A DNA stretch of 64,000 nucleotides from WHSW01 sp963742205. Its GTDB lineage: Bacteria; Actinomycetota; Thermoleophilia; Solirubrobacterales; 70-9. The translations under genes and the position numbers were made by a program. Below the pieces are notes generated by a model. The model saw only the letters and a list, made by a program, of their open reading frames with translations. It did no database searches and was not told where the DNA came from. Below are positions 8,928 to 19,291 of this stretch, piece by piece. Every line of letters starts with the position of its first letter. Within the stretch, counting starts at the first letter, position 1. Location: the NCBI GenBank assembly GCA_963742205.1, contig CAVUKZ010000008.1, forward strand, positions 124,001-188,000, written 5' to 3'.

Positions 8928-10220
8928 ATGAGCGTCGCCCATAAGGACGCGAGGGCAGCCCAGGGGATCAGCTACGACGATCTCTACCAGCGCTGGGAAG
9001 GGTCGCACTGGCAGGCGACGGCGATCGACTTCTCCGAGGACCGCAAGGGCTGGGAGGCGCTGACCGAGATCCAGCGGCGCTCGGCGCGCTGGATCTACTC
9101 GATGTTCTTCTACGGCGAGGACTCCGTCACCGACAACCTCTCCCCCTACATCGACGCGGCTCCAAGGCCGGAGCAGAAGTACTTCCTCGCCACCCAGCAG
9201 GTCGACGAGGCACGCCACGCGGTCTTCTTCCACCGGTTCTTCAAGGAGGTGATCGGCGCCGGCGACTCGATCTCCTCCACCCTCGCGTACACCGAGTCGG
9301 AGCTCAGCTGGGGCTATCGGAACGTCTTCGACCGCCTCGACCGGATGGCCGACGACCTGCGGCGCGACCGCTCGCTGCCGAACTTCGCCCGCGCGATTGC
9401 GCTCTACCACATGGTCGTCGAGGCGACCCTGGCGCAGCCGGGGCAGCACTTCATCGAGGACTACTTCGCCGACTCCGGCACGATGCCCGGCTTCAGCGAG
9501 GGGATGGCGAACGTCTCCCGCGACGAACAGCGCCACATCGGCTTCGGCGTCAAGGTGCTCTCGGAGCTCTTCGAGGAGTCCGAGGAGTGCAAGCAAGCGG
9601 TGGTCGAGCTGCTCCAGGAGCTGCTGCCCTACACGGTCGCGGTGTTCTCGCCGATCTCCAAGGCGCGCGAGTACACCCGCGCCTACGGCTTCGAGCTCGA
9701 GGACCTGTTCGCCTTCGGGCTCGTCTCCGTGCAGACCAAGTGGCGGGCGACCGGCTACCCGATGGAGGACATGCCGGGCGTGCTCCCGGTGGATCCGGAG
9801 CTCTCGCCGCAGGAGGTCGCCCGCCGCCAGGTGCTCCTCCTGGAGGCCGGCGTGATGGGCGAGCCCAACGGCCGGCCCGACTCCTCCGCGGAGATCCAGG
9901 GCCTGCACTTCGACCTCATCGCCCGCGGCGCCCAGACCGAGGCGGTCAACGGGCGCCCGCTGACGATCCAGTGGCGCTTCGACGACGCCGACCCCTGGTA
10001 CGTGCGGGTCGACAACGGCTCAACCGCCGCCGCTGCGGGAGTGGCGCCGGACGCCGACCTGACGATCGCGTCGAGCTGGCAGGACTGGATCGAGGCCACG
10101 ACGAAGGGCGTCGACGCGCGCAAGCTCGTGCTGCGCAGGCGGCTGCGCCCGCGGGGCTCGATCCGCAACCTGCTGCGCGCCCAGAAGGTCTTCCCCCAGC
10201 GCCCACACCGGCTCGGCTGA
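8928..10220 (+). CDS. R2-like di-metal carboxylate protein fused to SCP2 sterol-binding domain
   Basis: The 430-residue protein has a ferritin-like ribonucleotide-reductase R2-type domain (about 15-300). All six metal ligands are readable: Glu64 (YGED), Glu94 and His97 (DEARHAVFF), Glu165 (VVEATLA), Glu200 and His203 (DEQRHIGFG). The position matching the R2 radical tyrosine (four after His97) is Phe101, and the first ligand is Glu rather than Asp, as in R2c or R2lox proteins. That argues against a classical R2 subunit. Residues about 325-415 form an SCP2 (sterol carrier) domain (QWRFDDADPWYVRVDNG, PDADLTIASSWQDWIEA). No R1 subunit gene is nearby. A two-electron oxidase acting on a lipid delivered by SCP2 is a reasonable inference. 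The ribosome-binding site is GAGGAGG. Confidence 0.8.
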   Translation: MSVAHKDARAAQGISYDDLYQRWEGSHWQATAIDFSEDRKGWEALTEIQRRSARWIYSMFFYGEDSVTDNLSPYIDAAPRPEQKYFLATQQVDEARHAVFFHRFFKEVIGAGDSISSTLAYTESELSWGYRNVFDRLDRMADDLRRDRSLPNFARAIALYHMVVEATLAQPGQHFIEDYFADSGTMPGFSEGMANVSRDEQRHIGFGVKVLSELFEESEECKQAVVELLQELLPYTVAVFSPISKAREYTRAYGFELEDLFAFGLVSVQTKWRATGYPMEDMPGVLPVDPELSPQEVARRQVLLLEAGVMGEPNGRPDSSAEIQGLHFDLIARGAQTEAVNGRPLTIQWRFDDADPWYVRVDNGSTAAAAGVAPDADLTIASSWQDWIEATTKGVDARKLVLRRRLRPRGSIRNLLRAQKVFPQRPHRLG

Positions 10221-10251
10221 GCGACCTCGCGCCGGGGGACAATGACGGCGC

Positions 10252-11400
10252 ATGAGCGCCGCAGGGGGCACCCGCGATCTGATCGGGTTCGGGCTCTTCG
10301 GCGGCGCCGCCGCCTGGAACTCGGGTGACGTCGGCCCCGCCGCCGCGGCGATCGCCGATGACCTCGGCGTCTCGCTGGCAGCGGTCGGAGTGCTCGGCGG
10401 GACGGTCTTCTTCGCCGGCCTGGTGGTCGCCAAGCTGGGGGCCGCCACGGTCACCCGCCGGATCGGGGTCATCGCCGCGGCCCGCATCACCTGCCTCGCG
10501 GCCGTGGTCGGGAACGTCGTGATCGCAGTCAGCCCGGTGTTCGCCGGCGTCGCGGCGGGCCGCCTGCTGGCCGGCGTCGGCCTCGGCATGGCGCTGGTCC
10601 TCGGCCCGGTGCTCGCGCGCCGCGCGGGCGGGGTTCGCCTCGTCGGGCTGTTCGGTGGCTCGGTGACGATCGGGGTCGCGGCGGCGGTGGGCGCCGGGAG
10701 CGTGCTTCGTGGCGCGGGGGTCGACTGGCGCCTCGACTTCGTCCTCGCCGCCGTGGTCGCCGCGTCAGCGCTCGTCGTCCTACCGCCGGTCCCGGCTGCC
10801 GCGATCTCGTCCGGAAGCGTGATCGCGCTCGCCCGCCGCACCGTGGGCAGCCTCCCGGCCTGGCGGCTCGAGCTCCTGTTCATGACCGCGTTGGGAATTC
10901 CCTACGTGCTCGGGGTCTGGCTCATCCCCTTCCTCACCAAGGACGCCGGGCTGAGCACGGCCCTCGCCGGCGCGCTCGGCGTCGGCCTCTATGCGCTGAA
11001 CGCCCTCATGCGCCCGGAGGGAGCGCGGCTGGAGGCGCGCGGGCGCTCGCTCGCGCTGCTCGGCGGCCTGGCCCCGATCATCGCCGCGGCCGGCCTGGTC
11101 GCGCTCGCGTTCGGCGGCGAGCTCGGGGTGATCGTCGGGGTCGCCCTGGCGGGGGCCGGCTTTGCGATCCCCTACGCGCCCATGTACGACGAGGCGGCGC
11201 GGCTCTTCGCCGACGCCCGCGTGGCGGCGATCGGACTGTTCAGCGTCGGCGGCAACCTGCTGCCACTGGTTGCGACGCCACCGTTGGGCGCCGCGATCGC
11301 CTCGGGTCACGGCGACCTCGCGTTCGCGGCCCTGGCGGCGATCTCACTGCTCGCCGGGCTCGTCAACCTGCGCCCGGTGGCGCCGCCGGATCAGCCCTGA
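10252..11400 (+). CDS. MFS transporter
   Basis: This is a 382-residue membrane protein with about 12 hydrophobic segments. Characteristic MFS features are a glycine-rich first helix followed by DDLGVSLAAVGVLGG, the loop VAKLGAATVTRRIG (motif A-like) between helices 2 and 3, and GRLLAGVGLGMAL in helix 4. The halves are joined by a short loop near residue 195. Substrate cannot be predicted. It follows the R2-like gene on the same strand after 31 bases and may be cotranscribed. Its stop overlaps the convergent diguanylate cyclase gene by 10 bases. Confidence 0.83.
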   Translation: MSAAGGTRDLIGFGLFGGAAAWNSGDVGPAAAAIADDLGVSLAAVGVLGGTVFFAGLVVAKLGAATVTRRIGVIAAARITCLAAVVGNVVIAVSPVFAGVAAGRLLAGVGLGMALVLGPVLARRAGGVRLVGLFGGSVTIGVAAAVGAGSVLRGAGVDWRLDFVLAAVVAASALVVLPPVPAAAISSGSVIALARRTVGSLPAWRLELLFMTALGIPYVLGVWLIPFLTKDAGLSTALAGALGVGLYALNALMRPEGARLEARGRSLALLGGLAPIIAAAGLVALAFGGELGVIVGVALAGAGFAIPYAPMYDEAARLFADARVAAIGLFSVGGNLLPLVATPPLGAAIASGHGDLAFAALAAISLLAGLVNLRPVAPPDQP

Positions 11401-12425
11401 CGCCGGCGCCGGGGGCGCATGAGCGACCGCGTGAGCTCGACGATCCCGTCGCTGCGGTCGCGCATGTGCCTCGCCGCGATCCCGCCTCCGGACTGCTTGG
11501 CCTCGCGCAGCGCGCGGTCGGCGGCGTCGAGGAGCTCAACCGATGAGCCCTCGCCGTCCCAATCGGCGATCCCGGCCGAGGCGCCGATCGGCACGTCCGT
11601 CGCCGAGGCGATCGCGTCGAGGATCGAGGCCCGCAACCGATGGGCGATCGAGGCCGCGGAGCGGCCGCTGGTCTCGGGGAGGATGACGACGAACTCGTCG
11701 CCCCCGAAGCGCCCGACCACGTCGTAGCGCCGCGCGGTGAGGCGCAGGGCGTCGCCGACCGCGCTCAGCACCTGGTTGCCCTCGAGGTGGCCGCGCTCGT
11801 CGTTGACCCGCTTGAACCCATCGAGGTCGACGAAGCAACAGCTGAGCCTGTGGCGCTGTCGGCGCGAACGCTCGACCTCATCCTGCGCGGCCTCCATCAG
11901 CCCGGCGTAGCTCAGGCACCCCGTGAGTGCGTCGACGCTCGGCGCGCAGAGGGTCGCCGCCAGCACCGGGCTGGGGTCGAGGCAGAGGCCGGCGAGCCGC
12001 GCGTAGGAGTCGGCCGCCCGCGTCAGGCGAACTGGGTCGAGGTCGAGGGGCACGGAGAAGCCCGCGTAGACCACGCCCGCGTAGCCCACCCCGTAGTCGA
12101 AGGGCGCCGCGACGGCCAGCGCCGACCCGGCCCCGTTGGAGCCGTTCTCCCGCCGCTCGATGAGCGCCTCGGGCGACGCGAAGGCGCGACCGAGCAGGGT
12201 CTCCTTGGTCCACGAGATCGTCAGCTCCTGATCCGCGGCGGCCCAGTGGCTGAGCATCTTCGTCCCGCCGGGATCGCGGACGATGATCGCCCCGCTGTCC
12301 GCGCCGACCGAGTCGACGAAGCAGCGCAGGGTCACGTCGAGCGCCTGTTCGCGGACACCTCGCCTCGGTGCCGAGCGCTCCTCCGATGCTTGTCGTGTGG
12401 GTACGCCCATGGCTTTGTCAGCCAA
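11391..12425 (-). CDS. Diguanylate cyclase with N-terminal GAF-like domain
   Basis: This makes the second messenger c-di-GMP from two GTP. Residues about 20-165 look like a GAF-type sensor (SGAIIVRDPGGTKMLSHW and following). Residues about 170-330 are a GGDEF domain with an intact active site, GRFGGDEFVVIL at about 238. An inhibitory I-site RRYD lies exactly five residues before GGDEF, so product feedback is expected. There is no membrane segment. The listed start is TTG 12425; ATG 12410 (MGVPTRQASEER) is equally likely since neither has a clear ribosome-binding site. A palindrome lies about 90 bases upstream. Confidence 0.92.
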   Translation of the reverse strand: MADKAMGVPTRQASEERSAPRRGVREQALDVTLRCFVDSVGADSGAIIVRDPGGTKMLSHWAAADQELTISWTKETLLGRAFASPEALIERRENGSNGAGSALAVAAPFDYGVGYAGVVYAGFSVPLDLDPVRLTRAADSYARLAGLCLDPSPVLAATLCAPSVDALTGCLSYAGLMEAAQDEVERSRRQRHRLSCCFVDLDGFKRVNDERGHLEGNQVLSAVGDALRLTARRYDVVGRFGGDEFVVILPETSGRSAASIAHRLRASILDAIASATDVPIGASAGIADWDGEGSSVELLDAADRALREAKQSGGGIAARHMRDRSDGIVELTRSLMRPRRRRQG

Positions 12426-12512
12426 CCGCGCGACCCGTCACGCCAAGCCCCGACCGCGGGGACCCTTCTTGCGGTTGGTCCCGAACTATCTGAGCAAATA
12501 ACGGCCGCCCGT

Positions 12513-12526
12513 TATCGCATGCGATA
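12513..12526. promoter_or_regulatory. 14-bp perfect palindrome upstream of the diguanylate cyclase
   Basis: TATCGCATGCGATA is a perfect palindrome about 88-101 bases upstream of the cyclase start, in an AT-richer patch. It is a plausible dimer-bound operator; the regulator is unknown. Confidence 0.4.
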
Positions 12527-12572
12527 CGAGCCGCGCGGCGATCATATACCCGCGCTGACAGCCTCCAAATCG

Positions 12573-12591
12573 GGCGCCCCGGCGGGGCGCC
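12573..12591 (-). terminator. Strong GC hairpin after the small membrane protein gene
   Basis: GGCGCCCC and GGGGCGCC form an 8-bp stem with a 3-base loop, 4 bases past the stop of the 12596-13042 gene. There is no U-tract, so termination efficiency is uncertain. Confidence 0.5.
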
Positions 12592-12595
12592 AAGC

Positions 12596-13042
12596 TCAGC
12601 TCTCCGCGGCGGCGGGAGCGGGCGGCGGTGCCGGGGTGGTCGTCGAGGTGTACTCGAACTCCTCCTCGGCGCCGAAGAGCTTGTCGAGCAGCGCCTTGCG
12701 CAGGTCCTCGCTGATCGCGATCGCCAGCACGGCGCCGACCAGGCCGATGAACAGCAGGCGGCCCCAGCGGCGCTTCTTCTGCTGGCCGCGCAACCGCTCG
12801 GAGGCGTCGCGCAGGCTCTCGGCCGTCTGCTTGATGTCCTTGTGGACCTTCTTGTCATCGATCGCGGTGTCGATGACGCTGCCGTTCGAAGAGAGGCGCT
12901 CGTAGGCGTCGCGGGCTGATTCGAAGGCGTCGCGGACGCTGCTGCGCAGGTCCTCGTCCTCCATCAACCGCTTCAAGTACGGATTGTCCGCGGCCCCTCC
13001 GACCGCGTTGCGCGCGCGCTGTGCCTTCGTGTCCTTCGCCAT
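12596..13042 (-). CDS. Small single-pass membrane protein of unknown function
   Basis: The 148-residue protein has a long, charged, helical N-terminal part (about 15-90, with an AESLRDASERLRGQQ-like coiled-coil segment). One transmembrane helix follows (LLFIGLVGAVLAIAI, about 94-110), then a short acidic segment and a Thr/Pro/Ala-rich tail. The layout resembles YtxH-like stress proteins, but I cannot assign it firmly. The start at 13042 is supported by GAGAGG about 10 bases upstream. It lies downstream of hsp20-lon on the same strand (70 bases after lon), so it may belong to the same stress-induced unit. Confidence 0.7.
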   Translation of the reverse strand: MAKDTKAQRARNAVGGAADNPYLKRLMEDEDLRSSVRDAFESARDAYERLSSNGSVIDTAIDDKKVHKDIKQTAESLRDASERLRGQQKKRRWGRLLFIGLVGAVLAIAISEDLRKALLDKLFGAEEEFEYTSTTTPAPPPAPAAAES

Positions 13043-13112
13043 CTTCGTGGTACCTCTCCAGATCGTCGTGCGTGGTCGGCGCCCCCAACGATATACCCGC
13101 AAAGGGGGTGGG

Positions 13113-15532
<2,420 letters not shown>

Positions 15533-15533
<1 letters not shown>

Positions 15534-15988
15534 CAGCGCTGCGGCTTGGGCTCGATCGGCACCCGGCGGGTGACCTGGCCGGCGAGCGGCAGCTCCACCC
15601 GGAGGATGCCGTCGTCGTAGCTCGCGGTGGCGCGCTCGGCGACCACGTCGGCGCCCAGCTCGACCACGCGGCGAAACGGGCCCGCCTCGATCTCGAGCTG
15701 CTGGTACACGCGGCCCTCCGTCTCGGCCACCGGGCGGTGGCCCGTGATCACCAGGTCGCGGCCGGCGACCTCCAGGGCGACCGTGTCGACGTCGACGCCG
15801 GCGAGCTCGACCTTGACCACGGCCCGCGGCGGCTGCCCGCCGTAGTAGACGTCGACCCGCGGCGAGAACCCGCTTTGAGCCCGTGCGGCGCGGCCGCTCT
15901 GGTTGGCGAACGGGTCGCCGAGGAGCTCGTCCATCTCGCGCCACATGCGCTCGAAGTTGACCCGTACACCGCGCTGCGACATCGGCAT
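15533..15988 (-). CDS. Hsp20/alpha-crystallin small heat-shock protein
   Basis: This ATP-independent holdase chaperone has 151 residues. After an N-terminal arm (FERMWREMDELLGDPF) the alpha-crystallin domain runs from about 45 (SPRVDVYYGG) through VVKVELAGVDVDTVALEV, DLVITGHRPV, the GPFRRVVELGADVV strand and DDGILRVELPL. The C-terminal VPIEP is close to the I-x-I anchoring motif. ATG 15988 and ATG 15982 are both possible starts. The stop is fused to the lon start, so chaperone and protease are made together; heat or unfolded-protein control is likely, but no CIRCE or HAIR element is visible. Confidence 0.92.
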
Positions 15989-16009
15989 GAATTTAGACCG
16001 TGAGCGATC

Positions 16010-16798
16010 TCAGAGCTCGAACACGTCGCCCGCGCGGGCGACGTCGACCGGGCCGCCGAACGCGCGCGAGCCCTCCTCCCGCGCCCACTCCGCGTCGAGC
16101 TCGTCGGAGATGTGCGTGAGCACGACCCGGGCGGCCCCGGCGCGGCGCGCGTGATCGCCGGCCTCCTCGGGGGTGAGATGACCGCGGATCCCGGTCCGCT
16201 CGGGCCGCGGCAGGGTCGCCTCGACGAACAGCAGGTCGGTGTCGCGCGCCACGTCGACCAGCTCCTCGCACGGGCGGCAGTCGGCGCCAAAGGTGAACCG
16301 GCCGGCGCTCGAGACGAGGTTGACCGCGTGGGTGAGGATGAAGTGCGGGACCTCGGCGAAGGTCGCGATCAGCGGTCCGATCTCGACCCGCGAGTCGCGG
16401 TCGTAGTCCTCGACCAGGAACGCCTGCTCGATCAGCTCCTCGTCGCCCCACGCGCCCACCACCGTCCGAAACGTCTGCCGGGCCCCGGGTGGGACGATCA
16501 GCCGCGGCCGCGCCGGGTCGGAGGTCCCGGGGTGCCCGGCCACCGGGACCGGCTGCTGTCGCGGCGTGAGCAGCAGCGCATAGGCATACGGGACCAGGTC
16601 GATGAAGTGGTCGGCGTGGACGTGCGAGATGAGCACCGCGTCGACGTCCGTGTAGTCGATGTGCTCGCGGAGCTTCCCGAACACACCCCCGCCGCAGTCG
16701 AGGAGCAGGGTCGTCTCGCCCTCCTGGACCAGGTAGCCGCTGCACGCCCCGCCGGAGTCCTGCCATGCCGGCGACTTGCCCAGCACCGTGATCCTCAT
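16010..16798 (-). CDS. MBL-fold metallo-hydrolase
   Basis: This 262-residue metallo-beta-lactamase-fold protein opens MRITVLGKSPAWQDSGGACS and has the zinc motif SHVHADHFIDLVP (HxHxDH). Later metal-site candidates are PHFILTHAV, TFGADCRPCEELV and a final VVLTHISDEL. The LISHVHADH context and the LLFVEATLPR...GHLTPEEAG...ARRAGAARVVLTH order fit the RNase Z/PhnP-like branch. It could be a tRNA 3' processing-type or cyclic phosphodiester hydrolase; which one cannot be decided here. It lies just upstream of hsp20 on the same strand, with 21 bases between. A divergent region containing a long inverted repeat precedes it. Confidence 0.85.
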   Translation of the reverse strand: MRITVLGKSPAWQDSGGACSGYLVQEGETTLLLDCGGGVFGKLREHIDYTDVDAVLISHVHADHFIDLVPYAYALLLTPRQQPVPVAGHPGTSDPARPRLIVPPGARQTFRTVVGAWGDEELIEQAFLVEDYDRDSRVEIGPLIATFAEVPHFILTHAVNLVSSAGRFTFGADCRPCEELVDVARDTDLLFVEATLPRPERTGIRGHLTPEEAGDHARRAGAARVVLTHISDELDAEWAREEGSRAFGGPVDVARAGDVFEL

Positions 16799-16830
16799 CG
16801 TGGCGCGGACTTTAGGTGGGAGGGCACTTC

Positions 16831-16886
16831 CCGCAAACGCCGGAAACCCGGGATCGGGCCGTTCGCGAATTCGTGGCGTTTTGCGG
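16831..16886. promoter_or_regulatory. Long inverted repeat in divergent intergenic region
   Basis: CCGCAAACGCC (16831-16841) and GGCGTTTTGCGG (16875-16886) are complementary except for one bulged T, with 33 bases between. They sit between the MBL hydrolase and the Cys-motif miniprotein, which start 159 bases apart in opposite directions. This could be a shared operator or an RNA hairpin in one leader. Confidence 0.4.
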
Positions 16887-16957
16887 AATCGCCCTCCGCG
16901 CGACCGGCCGGCACTTGATTGGATCGGACCCGAGAGGAACCAACGAGAGGGGCAGTT

Positions 16958-17191
16958 GTGATCGAGGTCGAGCAGGTGACGGAGATCGCCGAGGCGCTCG
17001 GGCTGAGGCGAAAGGGAGCCGCGAAGCGGAAGAGCAAGCGCCGCAACGGACATAGTTGCGAGGAGTGCTTCTTTCATCGGCGCATGCTCTGCGCGCTGGA
17101 TCTCGACGAGCCCTGCTCCACGTTCCGCCCCGACACGCCCCAGGGCCTGGTGCCGCCGCGCCAGCCGGCGCTGCTGATGCGCGAGACCTGA
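16958..17191 (+). CDS. Cys-motif miniprotein of unknown function
   Basis: This is a 77-residue protein starting at GTG 16958, with GAGAGGGG about 6 bases upstream. After a basic helix (GLRRKGAAKRKSKRRNG) comes one compact cluster SCEECFFHRRMLCALDLDEP followed by CSTFRP. It gives Cys-x2-Cys-x7-Cys-x7-Cys plus an aromatic and His, a pattern suited to zinc or an iron-sulfur cluster. The short C-terminal tail is Pro-rich. I recognise no named family. The clear ribosome-binding site, codon bias and spaced cysteines argue that it is real. Confidence 0.7.
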   Translation: MIEVEQVTEIAEALGLRRKGAAKRKSKRRNGHSCEECFFHRRMLCALDLDEPCSTFRPDTPQGLVPPRQPALLMRET

Positions 17192-17239
17192 GAGCCGGCG
17201 CCCCGCGATCGCCGGGCGCGCCTTCTAGAATCAGAGGCG

Positions 17240-17866
17240 ATGCAGACCGAACGCACCAGCCGCCTGAGCGCCTCGCCCCCGCTGTTCGCGAGCCGTTTCC
17301 TCGACTTCTTCTCGCGCGTCCACCCCGTGGTCCCGGCGCTGATCTACATCCCGGTGATCGCCGCCCTCGTGGTCCTCGGCGCGCGCGACGGCCAGGGCGC
17401 GCTCGAGATCATCGGGCTCATGGCGGGTGGCCTGGCGATCTGGACGATCTCGGAGTACTGGTTGCACCGCAAGGTGTTCCACTGGGACCCCGACCATCCG
17501 ATCGGCCATCGGTTGCACTTCATCATCCACGGCGTCCACCACGACCATCCCAACGACAAGATGCGGTTGGTGATGCCGCCTGGCGCCAGCATCCCGCTCG
17601 CCGCCCTCTTCTTTGGGTTGTTTTGGCTCGTGTTTGGGGTCCCCACCGCGTACCCGCTGTTCGGTGGCTTTCTGATCGGCTACCTGATCTACGACTACAT
17701 GCACTATTACCTGCATCACGCCGTGCCCAGGACGAAGCTGGGCAAGCGGCTGCGCGAGCAGCACATGCGCCATCACTTCCAGGATCACCGTTACGGCTTC
17801 GGTGTCTCCTCGCCGCTCTGGGACGCGGTCTTCCGCACCCTGCCGCGCACGCGCCGGTCCGGCTAA
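17240..17866 (+). CDS. Fatty-acid hydroxylase / sterol desaturase superfamily protein
   Basis: This 208-residue membrane di-iron enzyme has four histidine boxes: HRKVFH, HRLHFIIHGVHHDHP, HYYLHH and HMRHHFQDH. They are placed between four hydrophobic helices (two near 35-80, two near 120-160). The order and FGVSSPLWDAVF ending resemble fatty acid 2-hydroxylases (FA2H/Scs7 type) and carotenoid hydroxylases. It probably hydroxylates a membrane lipid using O2; the substrate is not known. It follows the Cys miniprotein after 48 bases on the same strand. The gene is intact. Confidence 0.87.
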   Translation: MQTERTSRLSASPPLFASRFLDFFSRVHPVVPALIYIPVIAALVVLGARDGQGALEIIGLMAGGLAIWTISEYWLHRKVFHWDPDHPIGHRLHFIIHGVHHDHPNDKMRLVMPPGASIPLAALFFGLFWLVFGVPTAYPLFGGFLIGYLIYDYMHYYLHHAVPRTKLGKRLREQHMRHHFQDHRYGFGVSSPLWDAVFRTLPRTRRSG

Positions 17867-17896
17867 CCGTTACCCTTCGTTCACATGGGCGACACG

Positions 17897-17915
17897 CCAC
17901 TGTGTAACGCAGTGG
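17897..17915 (+). promoter_or_regulatory. Inverted repeat in the leader of the AT-hook/wHTH gene
   Basis: CCACTG and CAGTGG flank a 7-base loop 20 bases before the start codon; a GAAAGGGGAAGG ribosome-binding region follows at once. It could be an autoregulatory operator for the winged-helix protein or an mRNA hairpin. Confidence 0.4.
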
Positions 17916-17934
17916 ATCGAAAGGGGAAGGTCAA

Positions 17935-18300
17935 ATGGCACCGGAAGTGAACACAGCCGACGAGGCGGCCGAGCTGATCCGTGAGCGGATCAAGGCACTC
18001 GACTCGGAGCGCGCACAACTCTCACGAGCGCTTGCGAGCCTGACCGGCGGGCGCGAGGGTCGTCGCGGCCCCGGCCGTCCCCGCACCTCGTCGAGGTCCT
18101 CAGGCCGCCGACGCCGGAGCGGCACTCGAGCCGACCAGGCGGTGAACATGATCGGCGCGAACCCCGGGGTCTCGGCATCGGAGATCGCCAAGCGGATGAA
18201 GATCAAGCCGAACTATCTGTACCGCGTGCTGGCCGAGCTGGAAAAGGAAGGCAAGGTGCGCAAGGAAGGTCGCGCCTACCACCCAGTCGGTAAGAGCTAG
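17935..18300 (+). CDS. DNA-binding protein with AT-hook-like patch and winged helix
   Basis: The 121-residue protein has three parts. An N-terminal helix (about 8-40, coiled-coil-like) is followed by a basic linker with an AT-hook-like RRGPGRPR and SGRRRRSGTR. The C-terminal part is a winged helix-turn-helix (GVSASEIAKRMKIKPNYLYRVL, then the wing EKEGKVRKEGRAYH). The plan resembles a nucleoid-associated or global regulator (Lsr2-like in logic, not in sequence). It has a strong ribosome-binding site. It is convergent with mdh, with 4 bases between stops. Confidence 0.75.
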   Translation: MAPEVNTADEAAELIRERIKALDSERAQLSRALASLTGGREGRRGPGRPRTSSRSSGRRRRSGTRADQAVNMIGANPGVSASEIAKRMKIKPNYLYRVLAELEKEGKVRKEGRAYHPVGKS

Positions 18301-18304
18301 CCGC

Positions 18305-19291
18305 TTACACCAGATCCATACCCGCGACCGTCTCGCGCTCCGAGCGCAGCTCGGCCACCGAGGCCAGGATCCGTTCCCGCGAGAAGTCGTTCACCTCGAG
18401 CCCCTCGACGATCGAGTAGGAGCCGTCCGTGCAGTGGCAGGGCTGCCCGCAGATGATCCCCTCCTCGATCCCGTAGCTGCCGTCGCTCGGGACGGCCATC
18501 GAGACCCACTCACCCTGCGGCGTGCCGAGCACCCAGTCGCGGACGTGGTCGAGCGCCGCGTTCGCGGCCGAAGCGGCGCTGGACGAGCCGCGGGCCTCGA
18601 TGATCTCGGCCCCGCGCTTGGCGACGCGAGGGATGAACTCGTCCGCGATCCAGGCCTCGTCGTCGACCGCGTTCCATGCGTTCTCGCCACGCACCTTCGC
18701 ATTCACCAGGTCGGGGTACTGGGTCGGCGAGTGGTTGCCCCAGACGGTCAGGTTGGTGACGTCGGCGACCCCGGCCCCGAGCTTGTTCGCGAGCTGGGCG
18801 ACCGCCCGGTTGTGATCGAGGCGCATCATCGCCGTGAACCGCTCGGCCGGGACGTCGGGGGCGTTCGCCTTCGTGATCAGGGCGTTTGTGTTGGCCGGGT
18901 TGCCCACCACGAGCACGCGGACATCGTCGGCGGCCGCGGCGTTGATCGCCTCGCCCTGGGGCTTGAAGATGCCGCCGTTCGCCTCGAGTAGGTCGGCGCG
19001 CTCCATGCCCTTGGTGCGCGGACGGGCCCCGACCAGGAGCGCGATGTTGGTGCCCTCGAACGCCTGCTTGGGGTCGTCGGAAATGTCGATCTTGCGCAGG
19101 AGCGGAAAGGCGCAGTCGTCGAGCTCCATCGCGGTGCCCTCGGCGGCCTTGACCGCGTCCGGGATCTCGAGCAGTCGCAGCTCGACCGGGGTGTCGTCGC
19201 CGAGCATCTGGCCGGCGGCGATCCGAAACAGCAGCGCATATCCGATCTGCCCGGCGGCGCCGGTTACTGTGACCTTGACGGGGGTGCTCAC
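18305..19291 (-). CDS. mdh: Malate dehydrogenase
   Basis: This catalyses malate + NAD+ to oxaloacetate in the TCA cycle. The 328-residue protein matches the actinobacterial/cytosolic MDH subgroup. It has the Rossmann loop VTVTGAAGQIGYALLFRIA, the substrate arginines in VGARPRTKGMERADLL, NPANTNALI, catalytic Asp in MRLDHNRAVAQLA and catalytic His in VWGNHSPTQYPD. The start is GTG 19291 (MSTPVKVTVTG), with AGGAG upstream; an upstream in-frame extension lacks support. Icd lies nearby on the same strand, separated by a broken gene. Confidence 0.96.
   Translation of the reverse strand: MSTPVKVTVTGAAGQIGYALLFRIAAGQMLGDDTPVELRLLEIPDAVKAAEGTAMELDDCAFPLLRKIDISDDPKQAFEGTNIALLVGARPRTKGMERADLLEANGGIFKPQGEAINAAAADDVRVLVVGNPANTNALITKANAPDVPAERFTAMMRLDHNRAVAQLANKLGAGVADVTNLTVWGNHSPTQYPDLVNAKVRGENAWNAVDDEAWIADEFIPRVAKRGAEIIEARGSSSAASAANAALDHVRDWVLGTPQGEWVSMAVPSDGSYGIEEGIICGQPCHCTDGSYSIVEGLEVNDFSRERILASVAELRSERETVAGMDLV

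Noticed and set aside
12426..12530. Possible c-di-GMP riboswitch before the diguanylate cyclase
   Set aside because: I compared it with the GEMM-I core (CACGCA...AAACC, GGUAGGUAGCGGGG) and found no match; only simple palindromes remain.
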